DNA of 64,000 nucleotides from an uncultured Rubripirellula sp. (GTDB lineage: Bacteria > Planctomycetota > Planctomycetia > Pirellulales > Pirellulaceae): positions 1 to 64,000 of the forward strand of contig CALIBL010000035.1 of the NCBI GenBank assembly GCA_938045805.1, read 5' to 3'. Positions 1 to 8,309 of the stretch are shown one piece after another. The notes beneath the pieces are model-generated. The model ran no database searches, had not been told where the DNA came from, and saw nothing but the letters and a program-made list of their open reading frames with translations. A program made the position numbers and the translations under genes. Positions within the stretch are counted from its first letter, which is position 1. The number at the start of each line of letters is the position of its first letter.

Positions 1-184
1 ATCTCTGCTCTCTGAAACTACACAAAGTGAAACGGCTCACGCTTATCGAGTTCTTTTGGCAGCAGTACCGAAAGAAACTTTGCCACCGAACCTTGTCCAA
101 TTCTTCCATTCAATCACTTCACAAACGTTCTCAAGCCACAGCGGTGCTCTGAACCTAGCAGAACAAGAGATCGTGAATGAGTAA
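1..184 (+). CDS. C-terminal end of an unknown protein (5' partial)
   Basis: An open frame enters from the window edge (codons in phase with position 2) and stops with TAA at 182-184, giving about 60 residues. The composition is ordinary for a protein (SETTQSETAHAY, then a hydrophobic-aromatic stretch LVQFFHSITSQ, ending EQEIVNE). The overlapping minus-strand ORF at 43-237 reads less like protein. I do not recognise a family, and too little is present to assign a role. Confidence 0.45.
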   Translation, partial: SLLSETTQSETAHAYRVLLAAVPKETLPPNLVQFFHSITSQTFSSHSGALNLAEQEIVNE

Positions 185-289
185 TCCGTCACATTTTTGA
201 CAAACAGCGCATAGAAATTCATCCAACAGGCTCCCATTCTGAGACAAATGATTCGGTCAATCGGTGAACTGAAAATACCGATGATCTGA

Positions 290-796
290 ATGATCGACCT
301 TTCGAATCACTTTGGTTTGAAACACTTTTGGGAAATGCGACCAGTCAACATGCCAGCTGCAAACACCAATCTTGCGGGCACCGGAGGCATCAAGAAACGA
401 GGAAGTGGAACACTTAGCCGTTTAACCAAGTTGGCATGTGGATTCTTCATTGTGCAAGCCTTTGTTCTGGTTCTCACCCTTGCCCTACCATGGCCCGTGG
501 TGGGGATCGAGACGTGGGGCGGACATCAATATTCCAGCATCACTCCAGATTCGGTGATGCTTTTCTTTTGGTGCCAATGCTGTCTCGGTCTGCTATTGCC
601 AATCCGGGCCAAAGCGTTCCTGATCATTCAATACGCTCTGTTCATCTTGATCGTGCTGGTCGCCGGAGAAGTTACCGGCCATGCTCGCTATGGCAAGGTG
701 ATTCTTTCACAGCCTGTTTTAACCTGCTTCTGGATTCAATTCTTCTTTGCCTTTGCGGGGTTAACCATTTGGAAATCTCATCGCAGAACCAACTGA
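290..796 (+). CDS. Hypothetical four-helix membrane protein
   Basis: The 168-residue product has about four hydrophobic segments: near residues 47-72 (a Leu/Val-rich stretch ending PWPVV), 88-106 (FFWCQCCLGLLLPI), 108-126 and 140-160. It should be an integral inner-membrane protein. The start is uncertain: ATG 290 has no clear ribosome binding site, and ATGs at 335 and 350 would shorten only the soluble N-terminus. No family was recognised and no catalytic motif is visible. It stands alone, with more than 350 bp to the next gene. Confidence 0.6.
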   Translation: MIDLSNHFGLKHFWEMRPVNMPAANTNLAGTGGIKKRGSGTLSRLTKLACGFFIVQAFVLVLTLALPWPVVGIETWGGHQYSSITPDSVMLFFWCQCCLGLLLPIRAKAFLIIQYALFILIVLVAGEVTGHARYGKVILSQPVLTCFWIQFFFAFAGLTIWKSHRRTN

Positions 797-1153
797 ACCT
801 GCAGCAACGGAAAGGCGCAGGGTATACATTACCTCCTTTAATACCGAATTCACCCAGACTCCATGCCAACACAACCTGTTTGTTGTCATTCCAACCGATC
901 GAAAAGATTATTCGAATTGCTAGAGAAGCGTTTCTGGCACCAAAGGGACCATTCAGACTCTAGAAAGATTTTGCCTACTCGGCATTCACTGCTTGGACCT
1001 TGGAGTGGTCGCTTGTTAAAGGCAAACTGAATCAACGGAGTAACCGTGAGGGGCTATAACATAACCACCACCAGACCCGATCATTTCAGCTAAGCATCAT
1101 CGCTTGTTCCCCGCAGCACTCTTCCAAAGACTAGATCTCCGCGAAATCGATTG
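797..1153. other. Intergenic gap, 357 bp
   Basis: No convincing gene. An alternative-frame ORF runs into this stretch from the preceding gene (436-963) but reads as a shadow. The promoter of the acetyltransferase gene probably lies here; no clear -35/-10 pair or hairpin was seen. Confidence 0.5.
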
Positions 1154-2356
1154 ATGACTCAGAAAAAAAACTTCGCACCCCTTACTCGTCAGCCATCCGG
1201 ATACCAATTTGCAATTGCGGACAAGATTGACTTTCTCAATCCTGATCACTGGGATCACATCACGCGCGAGCATTCTATTTTTCTAAGCCGCCGTTATCTA
1301 GCAAACGCTCAGAAGGAATTCTGCGAACAGATCCTTCGTAATTACGCCATCATTTACGACCAAGGTCGCCCGATTGCGACGATCGCGACGCAGACGTTCG
1401 ACGTTGATGGCACGCAAGTCCTCAGTGCCAAGCCGAGTGACTCGCTAAAACCGACCGATCAGCTAAAACGCAAATCGCTCTCGATGCTCAAACGCCGCAT
1501 CATGTTGTGCGGTAATGTTCACACGTGGGGTCCTCACGGAGTGGCAATCGCGGATGGTGTTTCAGAAGAAGACGCTTGGCGAGGTGTCGCAGATTGCCTT
1601 TATCGCATCAGACGAGCCAATCGACTGCATGGTCAGGTGGACTATGTAATCGTCAAAGATTTGTTCGAGTCCGATGGCTATGACCCAACGCCATTGGAAC
1701 CCTTCCGCTATCGAGCACTGGAAACCGAACCCAATATGGTTCTGACGCTGAATCCCGACTGGCAATCAATGGATGACTACCTTGCAAGTCTGACCAAACG
1801 CTATCGAGCAGCCGCCAAAAAAGTGCTTAAGCCATTTCAAACCGATGACCTCAGCATCGGTCCCGTCATCGATCCCAACAAAGAGAAGGCTCGCCTCTTT
1901 GAACTCTATCAAGCCGTTGCTTCCAAGGCAGACGTTTGTCTCTTTGGATTGAGTGATGACACTCTACCCAGTTTAGCAACGACTCTCGGGAATGACTTCA
2001 CTACCATTGGGATTCGACGCAACGATTCACTGATCGGATTTGTCACGATGATTCGTGATGGAGATATCGCTATCGGTTTTTACCTTGGCATGGATTACGA
2101 CGAGAATGAACAACTGCCGATCTACCATGCTCTACTTCTCTCCGTGATCGAAAAAGCAATTCAGTGGCGATGCAAAACGATCTCGTTTGGTCGAACGGCT
2201 CTCGAAGCAAAAAGCCGTCTTGGTTGCAAACCGGAGACGACCACCGTCTGGATTCGACACCGCGTTCCCCTGTTGAACCTGATGGTGCAACAGATCCTCA
2301 AAAATGTTCACCATCAAGAACCACCGCAGCGCAACCCCTTCAAAGAACTCGCGTAA
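1154..2356 (+). CDS. FemAB/BioF2-like GNAT-fold acyltransferase
   Basis: A 400-residue protein resembling the FemAB-like / acetyltransferase_6 (double GNAT) group, whose members transfer acyl or aminoacyl groups to cell-envelope or secreted-polymer precursors. Supporting features are the stretch DDYLASLTKRYRAAAKKV near residue 210, which matches the conserved region where such proteins begin their second GNAT fold, and SFGRTALEAKSRLG near 350, a typical C-terminal acyl-binding segment. There is no signal peptide, so it is probably cytoplasmic. TTG 1151 directly precedes ATG 1154; the ATG is preferred. A hairpin (2382-2403) follows the stop by 25 bp. The substrate cannot be told from sequence. 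Confidence 0.7.
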   Translation: MTQKKNFAPLTRQPSGYQFAIADKIDFLNPDHWDHITREHSIFLSRRYLANAQKEFCEQILRNYAIIYDQGRPIATIATQTFDVDGTQVLSAKPSDSLKPTDQLKRKSLSMLKRRIMLCGNVHTWGPHGVAIADGVSEEDAWRGVADCLYRIRRANRLHGQVDYVIVKDLFESDGYDPTPLEPFRYRALETEPNMVLTLNPDWQSMDDYLASLTKRYRAAAKKVLKPFQTDDLSIGPVIDPNKEKARLFELYQAVASKADVCLFGLSDDTLPSLATTLGNDFTTIGIRRNDSLIGFVTMIRDGDIAIGFYLGMDYDENEQLPIYHALLLSVIEKAIQWRCKTISFGRTALEAKSRLGCKPETTTVWIRHRVPLLNLMVQQILKNVHHQEPPQRNPFKELA

Positions 2357-2381
2357 CCCCACGCATACCACGGCGTGCAGC

Positions 2382-2403
2382 AAAAGGGGAGCAGACCCCT
2401 TTT
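2382..2403. repeat. Short perfect inverted repeat, terminator-like (REP core)
   Basis: Arms AAAAGGGG (2382-2389) and CCCCTTTT (2396-2403) around a 6-nt loop (AGCAGA) make a perfect 8-bp stem ending in T4. It lies 25 bp after the acetyltransferase stop codon. It resembles the core of the longer elements at 4466-4508 and 43496-43540. Confidence 0.6.
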
Positions 2404-2590
2404 GCCATCTGTTGGTTCATCAGCAAATGCTTCTCTGACCAACTGTCTTGTCCGCGGATCGCCCACCGATGCAATGTTCTTCCCATGTGTTGGCAGGATC
2501 TGGTTAGTGGAAAAATTGACTTTCTCAGATCAGACTCGATCGTTGCCGTATCTCGCGGACTCGAAAAAGATCACTAGGGAGCATCTTTCG

Positions 2591-2944
2591 ATGAGCAGCT
2601 CTGGGAAAGCAAATCAATCTGGAACGAACCAAGCCTCCAAGACGATTAACCGATTGCAGAAGAAACTCAAGGGAATCGATGTCTGCCCTCACTGCGGTGA
2701 GGGACTTCCGCGCATCGGGCTCAACGCGTGTATGCATTGCAGGCAACCATTAATCTGGTACATGGATGTCGTTGGCAAACCCGGCCAAGAAAGTCTTTGC
2801 AGAAACGAATACAAAGCGAAACTGCATGTCAAACATCCAGAGCTTGCCAACGCAACACTTCTCAATGGAAAACTTCCTTGGCTGATTGGATCAACCTTAG
2901 CCCTGCTCGCTCTGCTTTCAGCGTGGAACTTCCTCGCGTCCTAG
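2591..2944 (+). CDS. Small zinc-ribbon protein with C-terminal membrane anchor
   Basis: The 117-residue product has a treble-clef or zinc-ribbon motif, CPHCGEGLP then CMHCRQPL (two CxxC pairs about 18 residues apart), near residues 35-60. A single hydrophobic helix, LPWLIGSTLALLALLSAW, lies at the extreme C-terminus. The reading frame is open upstream to 2375, but ATG 2591 is preceded by AGGGAG at a suitable distance and the upstream residues look non-coding. The likely role is a tail-anchored protein with a cytoplasmic metal-binding domain. No specific family was recognised. Confidence 0.65.
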   Translation: MSSSGKANQSGTNQASKTINRLQKKLKGIDVCPHCGEGLPRIGLNACMHCRQPLIWYMDVVGKPGQESLCRNEYKAKLHVKHPELANATLLNGKLPWLIGSTLALLALLSAWNFLAS

Positions 2945-2963
2945 AAGTATGAATCAGCCCAAC

Positions 2964-4325
2964 CTAGGCCATTCGGTAGAACTCTTCCCAGCCTTGGCGT
3001 GGTGCATTCCCTTTGAGAAGTTCATTCGCGCGCGAATTATTTGTGATCTGTTTCGTCTTGGCATCAAACTCGAGGGTCTCCCCGAGTCGCTGTGCAATGC
3101 AACCCAACATGAAGACTTGTGTCAAAGGTCCTGAGACAGCGAATTTGGAGTTACATTCGGGATCGATCCCGGCAGCCGCTTTCAAGAAATTATCCATATG
3201 GCTTGTCGAGGTCTTGCTCACAATGGGGCCGGGTAGATTCGCTGTCACCTCCTGCTGCTTTTCGCCTCCCACAATCTTCAATTGAGCACTGTGAGTGCCG
3301 CCAACGAACGTCAGGTCATCACTGTAGATCGCCTTACCGCAGCTCGCCAACTTGACGTCTTCTCCCGTAGGTGGACGATTTCGAACCCCGTCATACCAAT
3401 TGATCGTCATCGCCGGCATGTTGGGCCCACGCTCCGCAAAGTCAAAGGCAATCGTGGTGCCATGCGGGAAAATAAAATCGTTTGGCTTTTCGATCTTCTC
3501 TGCTCGAACCGTATGAGGCAGATCTAATTTCAAGAACCGATGAATCGTATCGAGAGTGTGTGGCCCCCAATCGCCGAAGGCTCCATTGCCATAGTCGTAC
3601 CATCCACGCCAGTTGCCCGGATCGTATTTGGTGCTGTAGTCACGCAACGGTGCAGTCCCCGCCCACGTATCCCAGTTCATCCCCTCGGGCATCTTGTCCG
3701 CTTTGGGAAACTCCTTAATGTCGCCCCAAGGATGCCAGCGGCGTCCATTGTTCATGCACGCATCAACGCGTCGAACGTTCTTGATGATCCCCTCATCTAC
3801 CCATGACTGAAATTGCAGACGCTGACCACTTGAGTGCCCTTGGTTGCCCATCTGGCACTGCACGCCATATTTCTTCTCGGCCGCCATCAACAGCTCACAT
3901 TCCTCAAAGGTGTGAGCAAGTGGCTTCTCCACGTAAACATGAATACCCATCGACATCGCAAGCATCGCAATGGGAAAGTGCGAATGATCTGGTGTTCCAA
4001 TGGTGCAAGCGTCGATCTGATCACCCATCGACTCAAACATCTTGCGAAAATCATCATAGATCACTGCATCACTGCATTGATCTTGATGCTTCTTTTTGAA
4101 CCCCTCTGCACGCGAAGGAACAACATCACAAAGGGCGACGCAACGCGTTAGCTTGTGCCGAACCGCCTCGCCGCCAATGGCTCCGCCTCGATTGGCACAC
4201 CCGATCACCGCGAGTCTCAACGTGCCATTCTGATCATCAGCAATTGCGTTTGGAGCCGCCAGTGCGAGACCCGCTGAGGTTGCGGTGGTCACTTTGATCA
4301 ATTCACGGCGGTTCAAACGACTCAT
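2964..4325 (-). CDS. Tat-exported Gfo/Idh/MocA family oxidoreductase
   Basis: The 453-residue protein begins with a twin-arginine signal (RR at residues 6-7, followed by a hydrophobic stretch ending ANAIADD-like). A Rossmann nucleotide-binding start (LRLAVIGCANRGGAIG) and the family EKP motif (YVEKPLAHT, near residue 131) follow. Such proteins are NAD(P)-dependent dehydrogenases of sugars or inositols; in Planctomycetes many are exported with bound cofactor. ATG 4325 is chosen because it places the Tat motif at the N-terminus; an in-frame extension to 4361 adds a non-signal-like stretch. The C-terminal EEFYRM ending is typical of the planctomycete paralogues. Substrate unknown. Confidence 0.9.
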   Translation of the reverse strand: MSRLNRRELIKVTTATSAGLALAAPNAIADDQNGTLRLAVIGCANRGGAIGGEAVRHKLTRCVALCDVVPSRAEGFKKKHQDQCSDAVIYDDFRKMFESMGDQIDACTIGTPDHSHFPIAMLAMSMGIHVYVEKPLAHTFEECELLMAAEKKYGVQCQMGNQGHSSGQRLQFQSWVDEGIIKNVRRVDACMNNGRRWHPWGDIKEFPKADKMPEGMNWDTWAGTAPLRDYSTKYDPGNWRGWYDYGNGAFGDWGPHTLDTIHRFLKLDLPHTVRAEKIEKPNDFIFPHGTTIAFDFAERGPNMPAMTINWYDGVRNRPPTGEDVKLASCGKAIYSDDLTFVGGTHSAQLKIVGGEKQQEVTANLPGPIVSKTSTSHMDNFLKAAAGIDPECNSKFAVSGPLTQVFMLGCIAQRLGETLEFDAKTKQITNNSRANELLKGNAPRQGWEEFYRMA

Positions 4326-4465
4326 GACGATATCCCTTACAACGATAAATGCGAAAAACAAATACTGAAAAAGACCAGCTCAGAAGAAAGAACTGACCCT
4401 TGCAAAACTAAAGCCAGTACAGATCTTAAACAATCCTGCAGGCCATGCGTTCAAGCACTCACAAA

Positions 4466-4508
4466 AAAAGGGGTCATGACTCTTATTCCATGAGTCCTGA
4501 CCCCTTTT
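4466..4508. repeat. REP-like inverted repeat, probable terminator for the Arc-like gene
   Basis: The left arm AAAAGGGGTCATGACTC (4466-4482) and right arm GAGTCCTGACCCCTTTT (4492-4508) pair over 17 bp with one mismatch around a 9-nt loop. Read on the minus strand, the stem ends in a run of seven T (positions 4463-4469), 28 bp after the stop of the minus-strand gene at 4537-4725. It shares the 14-mer AAGGGGTCAGGACT with the element at 43496. Confidence 0.75.
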
Positions 4509-4536
4509 AATGTTATCACTGATTGCAAAGACAATC

Positions 4537-4725
4537 TTAATTACGCTTAGAGTTGGTTCGGAGTTTCTTATCAGTCTCTTTCGGTAAACGCCCCGCATTT
4601 TTGAGGGCCTGCCTGAGGATGTAATCGAGCTGTCCGTTGGTGCTGCGCAGTTCATCATCCGCCCACTTTCTTAAGGCTTCAAGAACCTTCTGATCCGTTC
4701 GCAGCAAAAACGACTCTCGTGGCAT
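4537..4725 (-). CDS. Arc-like ribbon-helix-helix DNA-binding protein
   Basis: A 62-residue basic protein of the Arc/MetJ ribbon-helix-helix type. The beta-strand region is SFLLRTDQKVLEALRKWADD, followed by the helix ELRSTNGQLDYILRQALKNAG. This pattern (xFxLRxD...ALxxWAxxELRSxNxQxxxLLRxAL) is typical of small Arc-family proteins encoded beside SPFH genes in several phyla. It should bind DNA as a dimer of dimers. It lies 56 bp downstream of the SPFH gene on the same strand, so the two are probably co-transcribed. It may autoregulate through the repeated GATATC sites upstream of the SPFH gene (inference). Confidence 0.8.
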   Translation of the reverse strand: MPRESFLLRTDQKVLEALRKWADDELRSTNGQLDYILRQALKNAGRLPKETDKKLRTNSKRN

Positions 4726-4781
4726 CTGCTATTTTCTCTTCAAGCAACAGTAAGCGGGCAGCAGCAAAAAATCGGAGACAT

Positions 4782-5717
4782 CTAATATAACGATCCGGCA
4801 TTCACCACTGGCTGGGTTGCTCGATCACTACACAGGACAACAAGCAAGTTGGAAACCATGGTCGCTTTTTTCTCCTCATCCAACTCCACGATCTCATTCT
4901 GCCTTAATTGTTCGAGCGCCATCTCGACCATACCAACTGCACCCTCAACAATTTTGGTCCGAGCGGAAACAACTGCTTGCGCTTGTTGACGCTGCAACAT
5001 TGCCGCAGCAATCTCTTGAGCATAAGCAAGATGACTCAATCTCGCCTCAACCACTTCGACACCGGCATTGTCTAACCGGCGCTGAATATCGGACTTGAGT
5101 GTCTCGCAGACCTCTTCAGGATTACCTCGCAAAGAAATCGTTTCATCATCACTATCATAGGGATGGCGACTTGCGAGATCCCTCAATGCAGCCTCGCTTT
5201 GCACTTCAACGAAATGCTCGAAATCATCCACCTCAAATAATGCCTCAGCAGTATCGACAACTCGCCAAACAACCACCGCTGAAATATCAACCGGATTGCC
5301 ATCACTATCGTTGACTTTCGACGGTTTACCGGGGGTGCGGCTACCCGCCTTGACCACTTGCCCGGCCTGGTTTTTTTCTTCTGGAGTCGACGTGGATCCC
5401 GTCTCAAAATTACGAATCCGCAGCGAAAGTTTACGCTTGCTGAAAAAGGGGTTGACCCAAAAGAATCCGGTTTCCCGAACCGTGCCGATGTACTCACCAA
5501 AAAGCAACAGCACCCGCGACTCATTGGGTGGAACCGGCATGAAACCAAAGATGGAGATGACACCAACCACAAAGCAACCAATGGAAATGAAGATCATTGC
5601 CGGCTGATCGCCTCGAATTCCCAAAACAAATAAAATCACCGAGGTAACCAAACCCGCAAGGATCACGCAAAGCGGAACCCAACCGGATTTCGGATTAAAG
5701 ATTTTTTCGTGTTTCAT
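4782..5717 (-). CDS. SPFH/band-7 (stomatin-like) membrane protein
   Basis: The 311-residue product has two closely spaced N-terminal membrane segments (about residues 13-34 and 40-61) and then an SPFH domain. Recognisable elements are [27 protein letters not shown], the strand [21 protein letters not shown], and the coiled-coil-prone [21 protein letters not shown] region. A proline/lysine-rich insertion (about residues 105-130) interrupts the first part of the domain. SPFH proteins form large oligomeric membrane microdomain scaffolds that affect membrane protease activity and lipid organisation. ATG 5717 is used; the frame extends to 5792 but those residues are not family-like. Paired with the Arc-like gene downstream. 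Confidence 0.88.
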   Translation of the reverse strand: MKHEKIFNPKSGWVPLCVILAGLVTSVILFVLGIRGDQPAMIFISIGCFVVGVISIFGFMPVPPNESRVLLLFGEYIGTVRETGFFWVNPFFSKRKLSLRIRNFETGSTSTPEEKNQAGQVVKAGSRTPGKPSKVNDSDGNPVDISAVVVWRVVDTAEALFEVDDFEHFVEVQSEAALRDLASRHPYDSDDETISLRGNPEEVCETLKSDIQRRLDNAGVEVVEARLSHLAYAQEIAAAMLQRQQAQAVVSARTKIVEGAVGMVEMALEQLRQNEIVELDEEKKATMVSNLLVVLCSDRATQPVVNAGSLY

Positions 5718-5795
5718 GTTAACCGACCCTGTTCTCTTTTCCCTGACAACTGAACTATCGACTCGAAATGGTTGCGTGAACCAATACGCCAAATC

Positions 5796-5831
5796 GATAT
5801 CAAAGTGATATCATTTTACCGAAGTGATGTC
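5796..5831. promoter_or_regulatory. Clustered GATATC/TGATGTC sites, candidate operator
   Basis: GATATC occurs at 5796-5801 and 5807-5812, and GATGTC at 5826-5831; the latter two sit in the contexts AAGTGATATCA and AAGTGATGTCA. The cluster is about 80-115 bp upstream of the SPFH start on the minus strand, where a promoter would be expected. Ribbon-helix-helix regulators bind tandem short sites of this kind. The link to the Arc-like protein at 4537-4725 is inference. Confidence 0.35.
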
Positions 5832-5985
5832 AAGTAAATTCAGGATATTGGCGTGCATCAAGGTAAACGCGGATCCTTTAACGGTGATGAGCTGCGGCGT
5901 TGGGCAAAACCACATAGAATCTTCAACTTCTGCAGCTCATCCAATAGCCACGGCCTGAACCGTCACCAAAGCCTGATCGTTGACC

Positions 5986-8181
5986 ATGAACGAAGCCGTT
6001 GCAAAACACGATTCTGAGGCAGAGAAGCCAGATCGCATGGGCTTCCAAATTGTCATCGGCATGTTTTTGGGTATCGCAGCGGGACTTCTGTTCGGTGAAT
6101 CTTGCGCCCAACTCGACATCATTGGACAGACTTATGTTGGTCTACTGCAGATGACCGTGATGCCGTATCTGGTGATCACGCTCATCGCACGACTCGGACG
6201 ATTAACTCCATCGACTGCAAAGCGATTAGGGTTCAGCGCCCTCATCTTCTCCGCGATCCTTTGGATCATTGGTGTCATTCTTGTAACTGCCGTCACCATG
6301 GCCCTTCCGGAAATTCAGGGAGCCTCATTCTTTAGCCCAACCCACGATACCCCCCCAGCCCAATCCGAGGATTTCCTAACGACCTTCATTCCCCACAACA
6401 TCTTTCAATCTCTTGCGAGCGAATACGTTCCCGCAGTGGTTGTCTTCTGCCTTTTCTTTGGCACAGCTTTAATGCTCACACCCAAAAAGGAGTCTCTACT
6501 GGATTTTCTGGATCTGTGCGGATCAGGGATCGGGAGAATGAACCTGCTGCTCATCCGATTATCACCGCTCGGTCTATTCGCATTGAGTGCATCAGCTGCA
6601 GGCACGCTTCAATTCCACGATATGGCTAGATTGCAAGCGTACCTGATCACCTTTTTCATTGCGGCAATCTTGGCAACCTTTGTAGCGATCCCGCTCTTGG
6701 TAACGAGCCTGACGAATATCGGCTACCTCCATTTCATCAAAGCGATTCACGGACCCTCGCTGACTGCAATCGCCACGGGAAAGCTCTTTGTCGTCCTCCC
6801 TAACATTGCAGAGGAGAGTGAAAAACTACTCATTGGCGGTGCCCCAAACACCGCAGACAAGGATGACACAACGGCGAGTGTCGTGGTTCCACTTGCCTAC
6901 CCTTTTCCGCACATGGGAAAAATCCTAGCGTTTGTATTCATACCTTTTGCTGCTTGGTATGTCGGTACACCGCTGAGCCCAATTGAATCAGCAAGCATGG
7001 CATCCACTGGGGTTGTCTCAAGTTTTGCAAATCCACTGATTAGCATGCCGTACATGCTCGATTCCTATTTACTGCCGCAAGACTTAATGGCTCTGTTTAT
7101 CCTTCCCGGTTTTCTCACCACTCGGATCGCGGACGTTGTAGGAGTCGCGCACCTAATGGCGTTGACGGTTTTGGTCACGAAACTGGTCAATGGAGACATT
7201 CAATTCCGAGGAATTCGCTTGCTGGCAAGTGTCGGGATCTTAGCGGGATGTCTACTTGCTACAAGCCTCGCGGGACACAGCTACTTGCGAAAAATTAAAC
7301 TCGACTACACGCTCGATGAAAAACTGCTGTCATTGGAGATTAAGCGCCCTTTCGAGGACGTCATTGTCAAGGATGAAATCCTGCCAGTGGAAAACGATCT
7401 CCCTGATCCTGGCCCCACGCTAGCTCGCCTTAGGAAGGAACGAGTTCTGAGGGTTGGCTACCAACGTAACCATATACCCTACTCGTATTTCAACACTCAG
7501 TACCATCTGGTTGGCTTTGACGTTGAACTCATGCACCGACTCGCTTCCCGACTTCAGGTGCGTCTTGAGTTCATTCCCTACCGTGACGCCGACTCAATTG
7601 TGAAGATGCTCGATGCTGGGCAGATCGATCTGGCAACTAGCGGACTCGTTATCAAACCCGAAAAGCTACTGGAGGTTGGTTTTACAGAACCCTATCAAAT
7701 TGCAACGATGTCGCTGCTCGTTGCAGATCACCGAACCGACGAATTCCGCACGGTCGATCAAAATGGCATCCCAACCAATTTTCGGAAACTCGCGTATGAT
7801 GAGCCCGCGGCAACTCTACAGTTGCAACAACGTTATCCTGAAATCCAATTAGAACTTCTTCGCTCAGTCGATGAATTCTTCACTCGAGACCGCAGTGAGC
7901 TTGATGGCATGTTACTGCCAGCCGAGGAAGCATCCGCGTGGAATGTTCTCTACCCCAATCACTCAGTAGTCATACCACAACCAGCACTCAGACGACCGGT
8001 CGGGCTAGCAGTGCGAAGAGGTGACCTTGAATGGGTGCAGTTCCTTGATCGCTTCATTGAATTTGAGGAGATGAACGGCACCCTTCAGCAACTCCGGGAT
8101 TACTGGGTTCACGGAAAGGGCACCGAGACGAAAGCACCGAGGTGGTGTATTATGCGAGACGTCCTACATTGGATCCCCTAA
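5986..8181 (+). CDS. Dicarboxylate symporter-family permease fused to solute-binding domain
   Basis: A 731-residue two-part protein. Residues about 15-430 are a multi-helix permease resembling the cation:dicarboxylate symporter (SDF/DAACS, GltP-like) family: GFQIVIGMFLGIAAGLLFG at the start, VGLLQMTVMPYLVITLIARLG, and PLAYPFPHMGKILAFVF where GltP proteins carry PLGATINMDGT. Residues about 478-705 form a bacterial type-3 extracellular solute-binding domain (LARLRKERVLRVGYQRNHIP, then FDVELMHRLASRL and ATSGLVIKPEK). Normal SDF transporters are about 420 residues and need no binding protein. The start is ATG 5986 (a TTG lies at 5980). The usual sodium/aspartate-binding NMDGT motif reads PHMGK, so the substrate is probably not a classic C4-dicarboxylate or glutamate. 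Confidence 0.82.
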   Translation: MNEAVAKHDSEAEKPDRMGFQIVIGMFLGIAAGLLFGESCAQLDIIGQTYVGLLQMTVMPYLVITLIARLGRLTPSTAKRLGFSALIFSAILWIIGVILVTAVTMALPEIQGASFFSPTHDTPPAQSEDFLTTFIPHNIFQSLASEYVPAVVVFCLFFGTALMLTPKKESLLDFLDLCGSGIGRMNLLLIRLSPLGLFALSASAAGTLQFHDMARLQAYLITFFIAAILATFVAIPLLVTSLTNIGYLHFIKAIHGPSLTAIATGKLFVVLPNIAEESEKLLIGGAPNTADKDDTTASVVVPLAYPFPHMGKILAFVFIPFAAWYVGTPLSPIESASMASTGVVSSFANPLISMPYMLDSYLLPQDLMALFILPGFLTTRIADVVGVAHLMALTVLVTKLVNGDIQFRGIRLLASVGILAGCLLATSLAGHSYLRKIKLDYTLDEKLLSLEIKRPFEDVIVKDEILPVENDLPDPGPTLARLRKERVLRVGYQRNHIPYSYFNTQYHLVGFDVELMHRLASRLQVRLEFIPYRDADSIVKMLDAGQIDLATSGLVIKPEKLLEVGFTEPYQIATMSLLVADHRTDEFRTVDQNGIPTNFRKLAYDEPAATLQLQQRYPEIQLELLRSVDEFFTRDRSELDGMLLPAEEASAWNVLYPNHSVVIPQPALRRPVGLAVRRGDLEWVQFLDRFIEFEEMNGTLQQLRDYWVHGKGTETKAPRWCIMRDVLHWIP

Positions 8182-8309
8182 AGACAAAACGTAATCTTTG
8201 GGAGACATAAAATCCCACACGGTTAGTCACCAACGCCGTCAAAAACACTTTGGGATTCGCCACCGAAAGCAACAAGCCACTACACACTGAACCCTGCGAA
8301 GCTCATCGA

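Noticed and set aside
43-237. Minus-strand 64-residue ORF at the left edge
   Set aside because: It overlaps a plus-strand frame that enters from the edge and reads more like protein, and it has no ribosome binding site.
436-963. Plus-strand 175-residue ORF overlapping the membrane protein gene
   Set aside because: It lies in another frame of the 290-796 gene, with a Cys/His/Arg-rich, non-family composition. It is a shadow.
2164-2577. Plus-strand 137-residue ORF between the acetyltransferase and the zinc-ribbon gene
   Set aside because: It begins inside the acetyltransferase gene in another frame, runs through the terminator-like hairpin, and has no plausible start signal.
4380-4658. Minus-strand 92-residue ORF
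   Set aside because: It overlaps the Arc-like gene in another frame and reads through the REP-like hairpin. The Arc-like frame has clear family identity.
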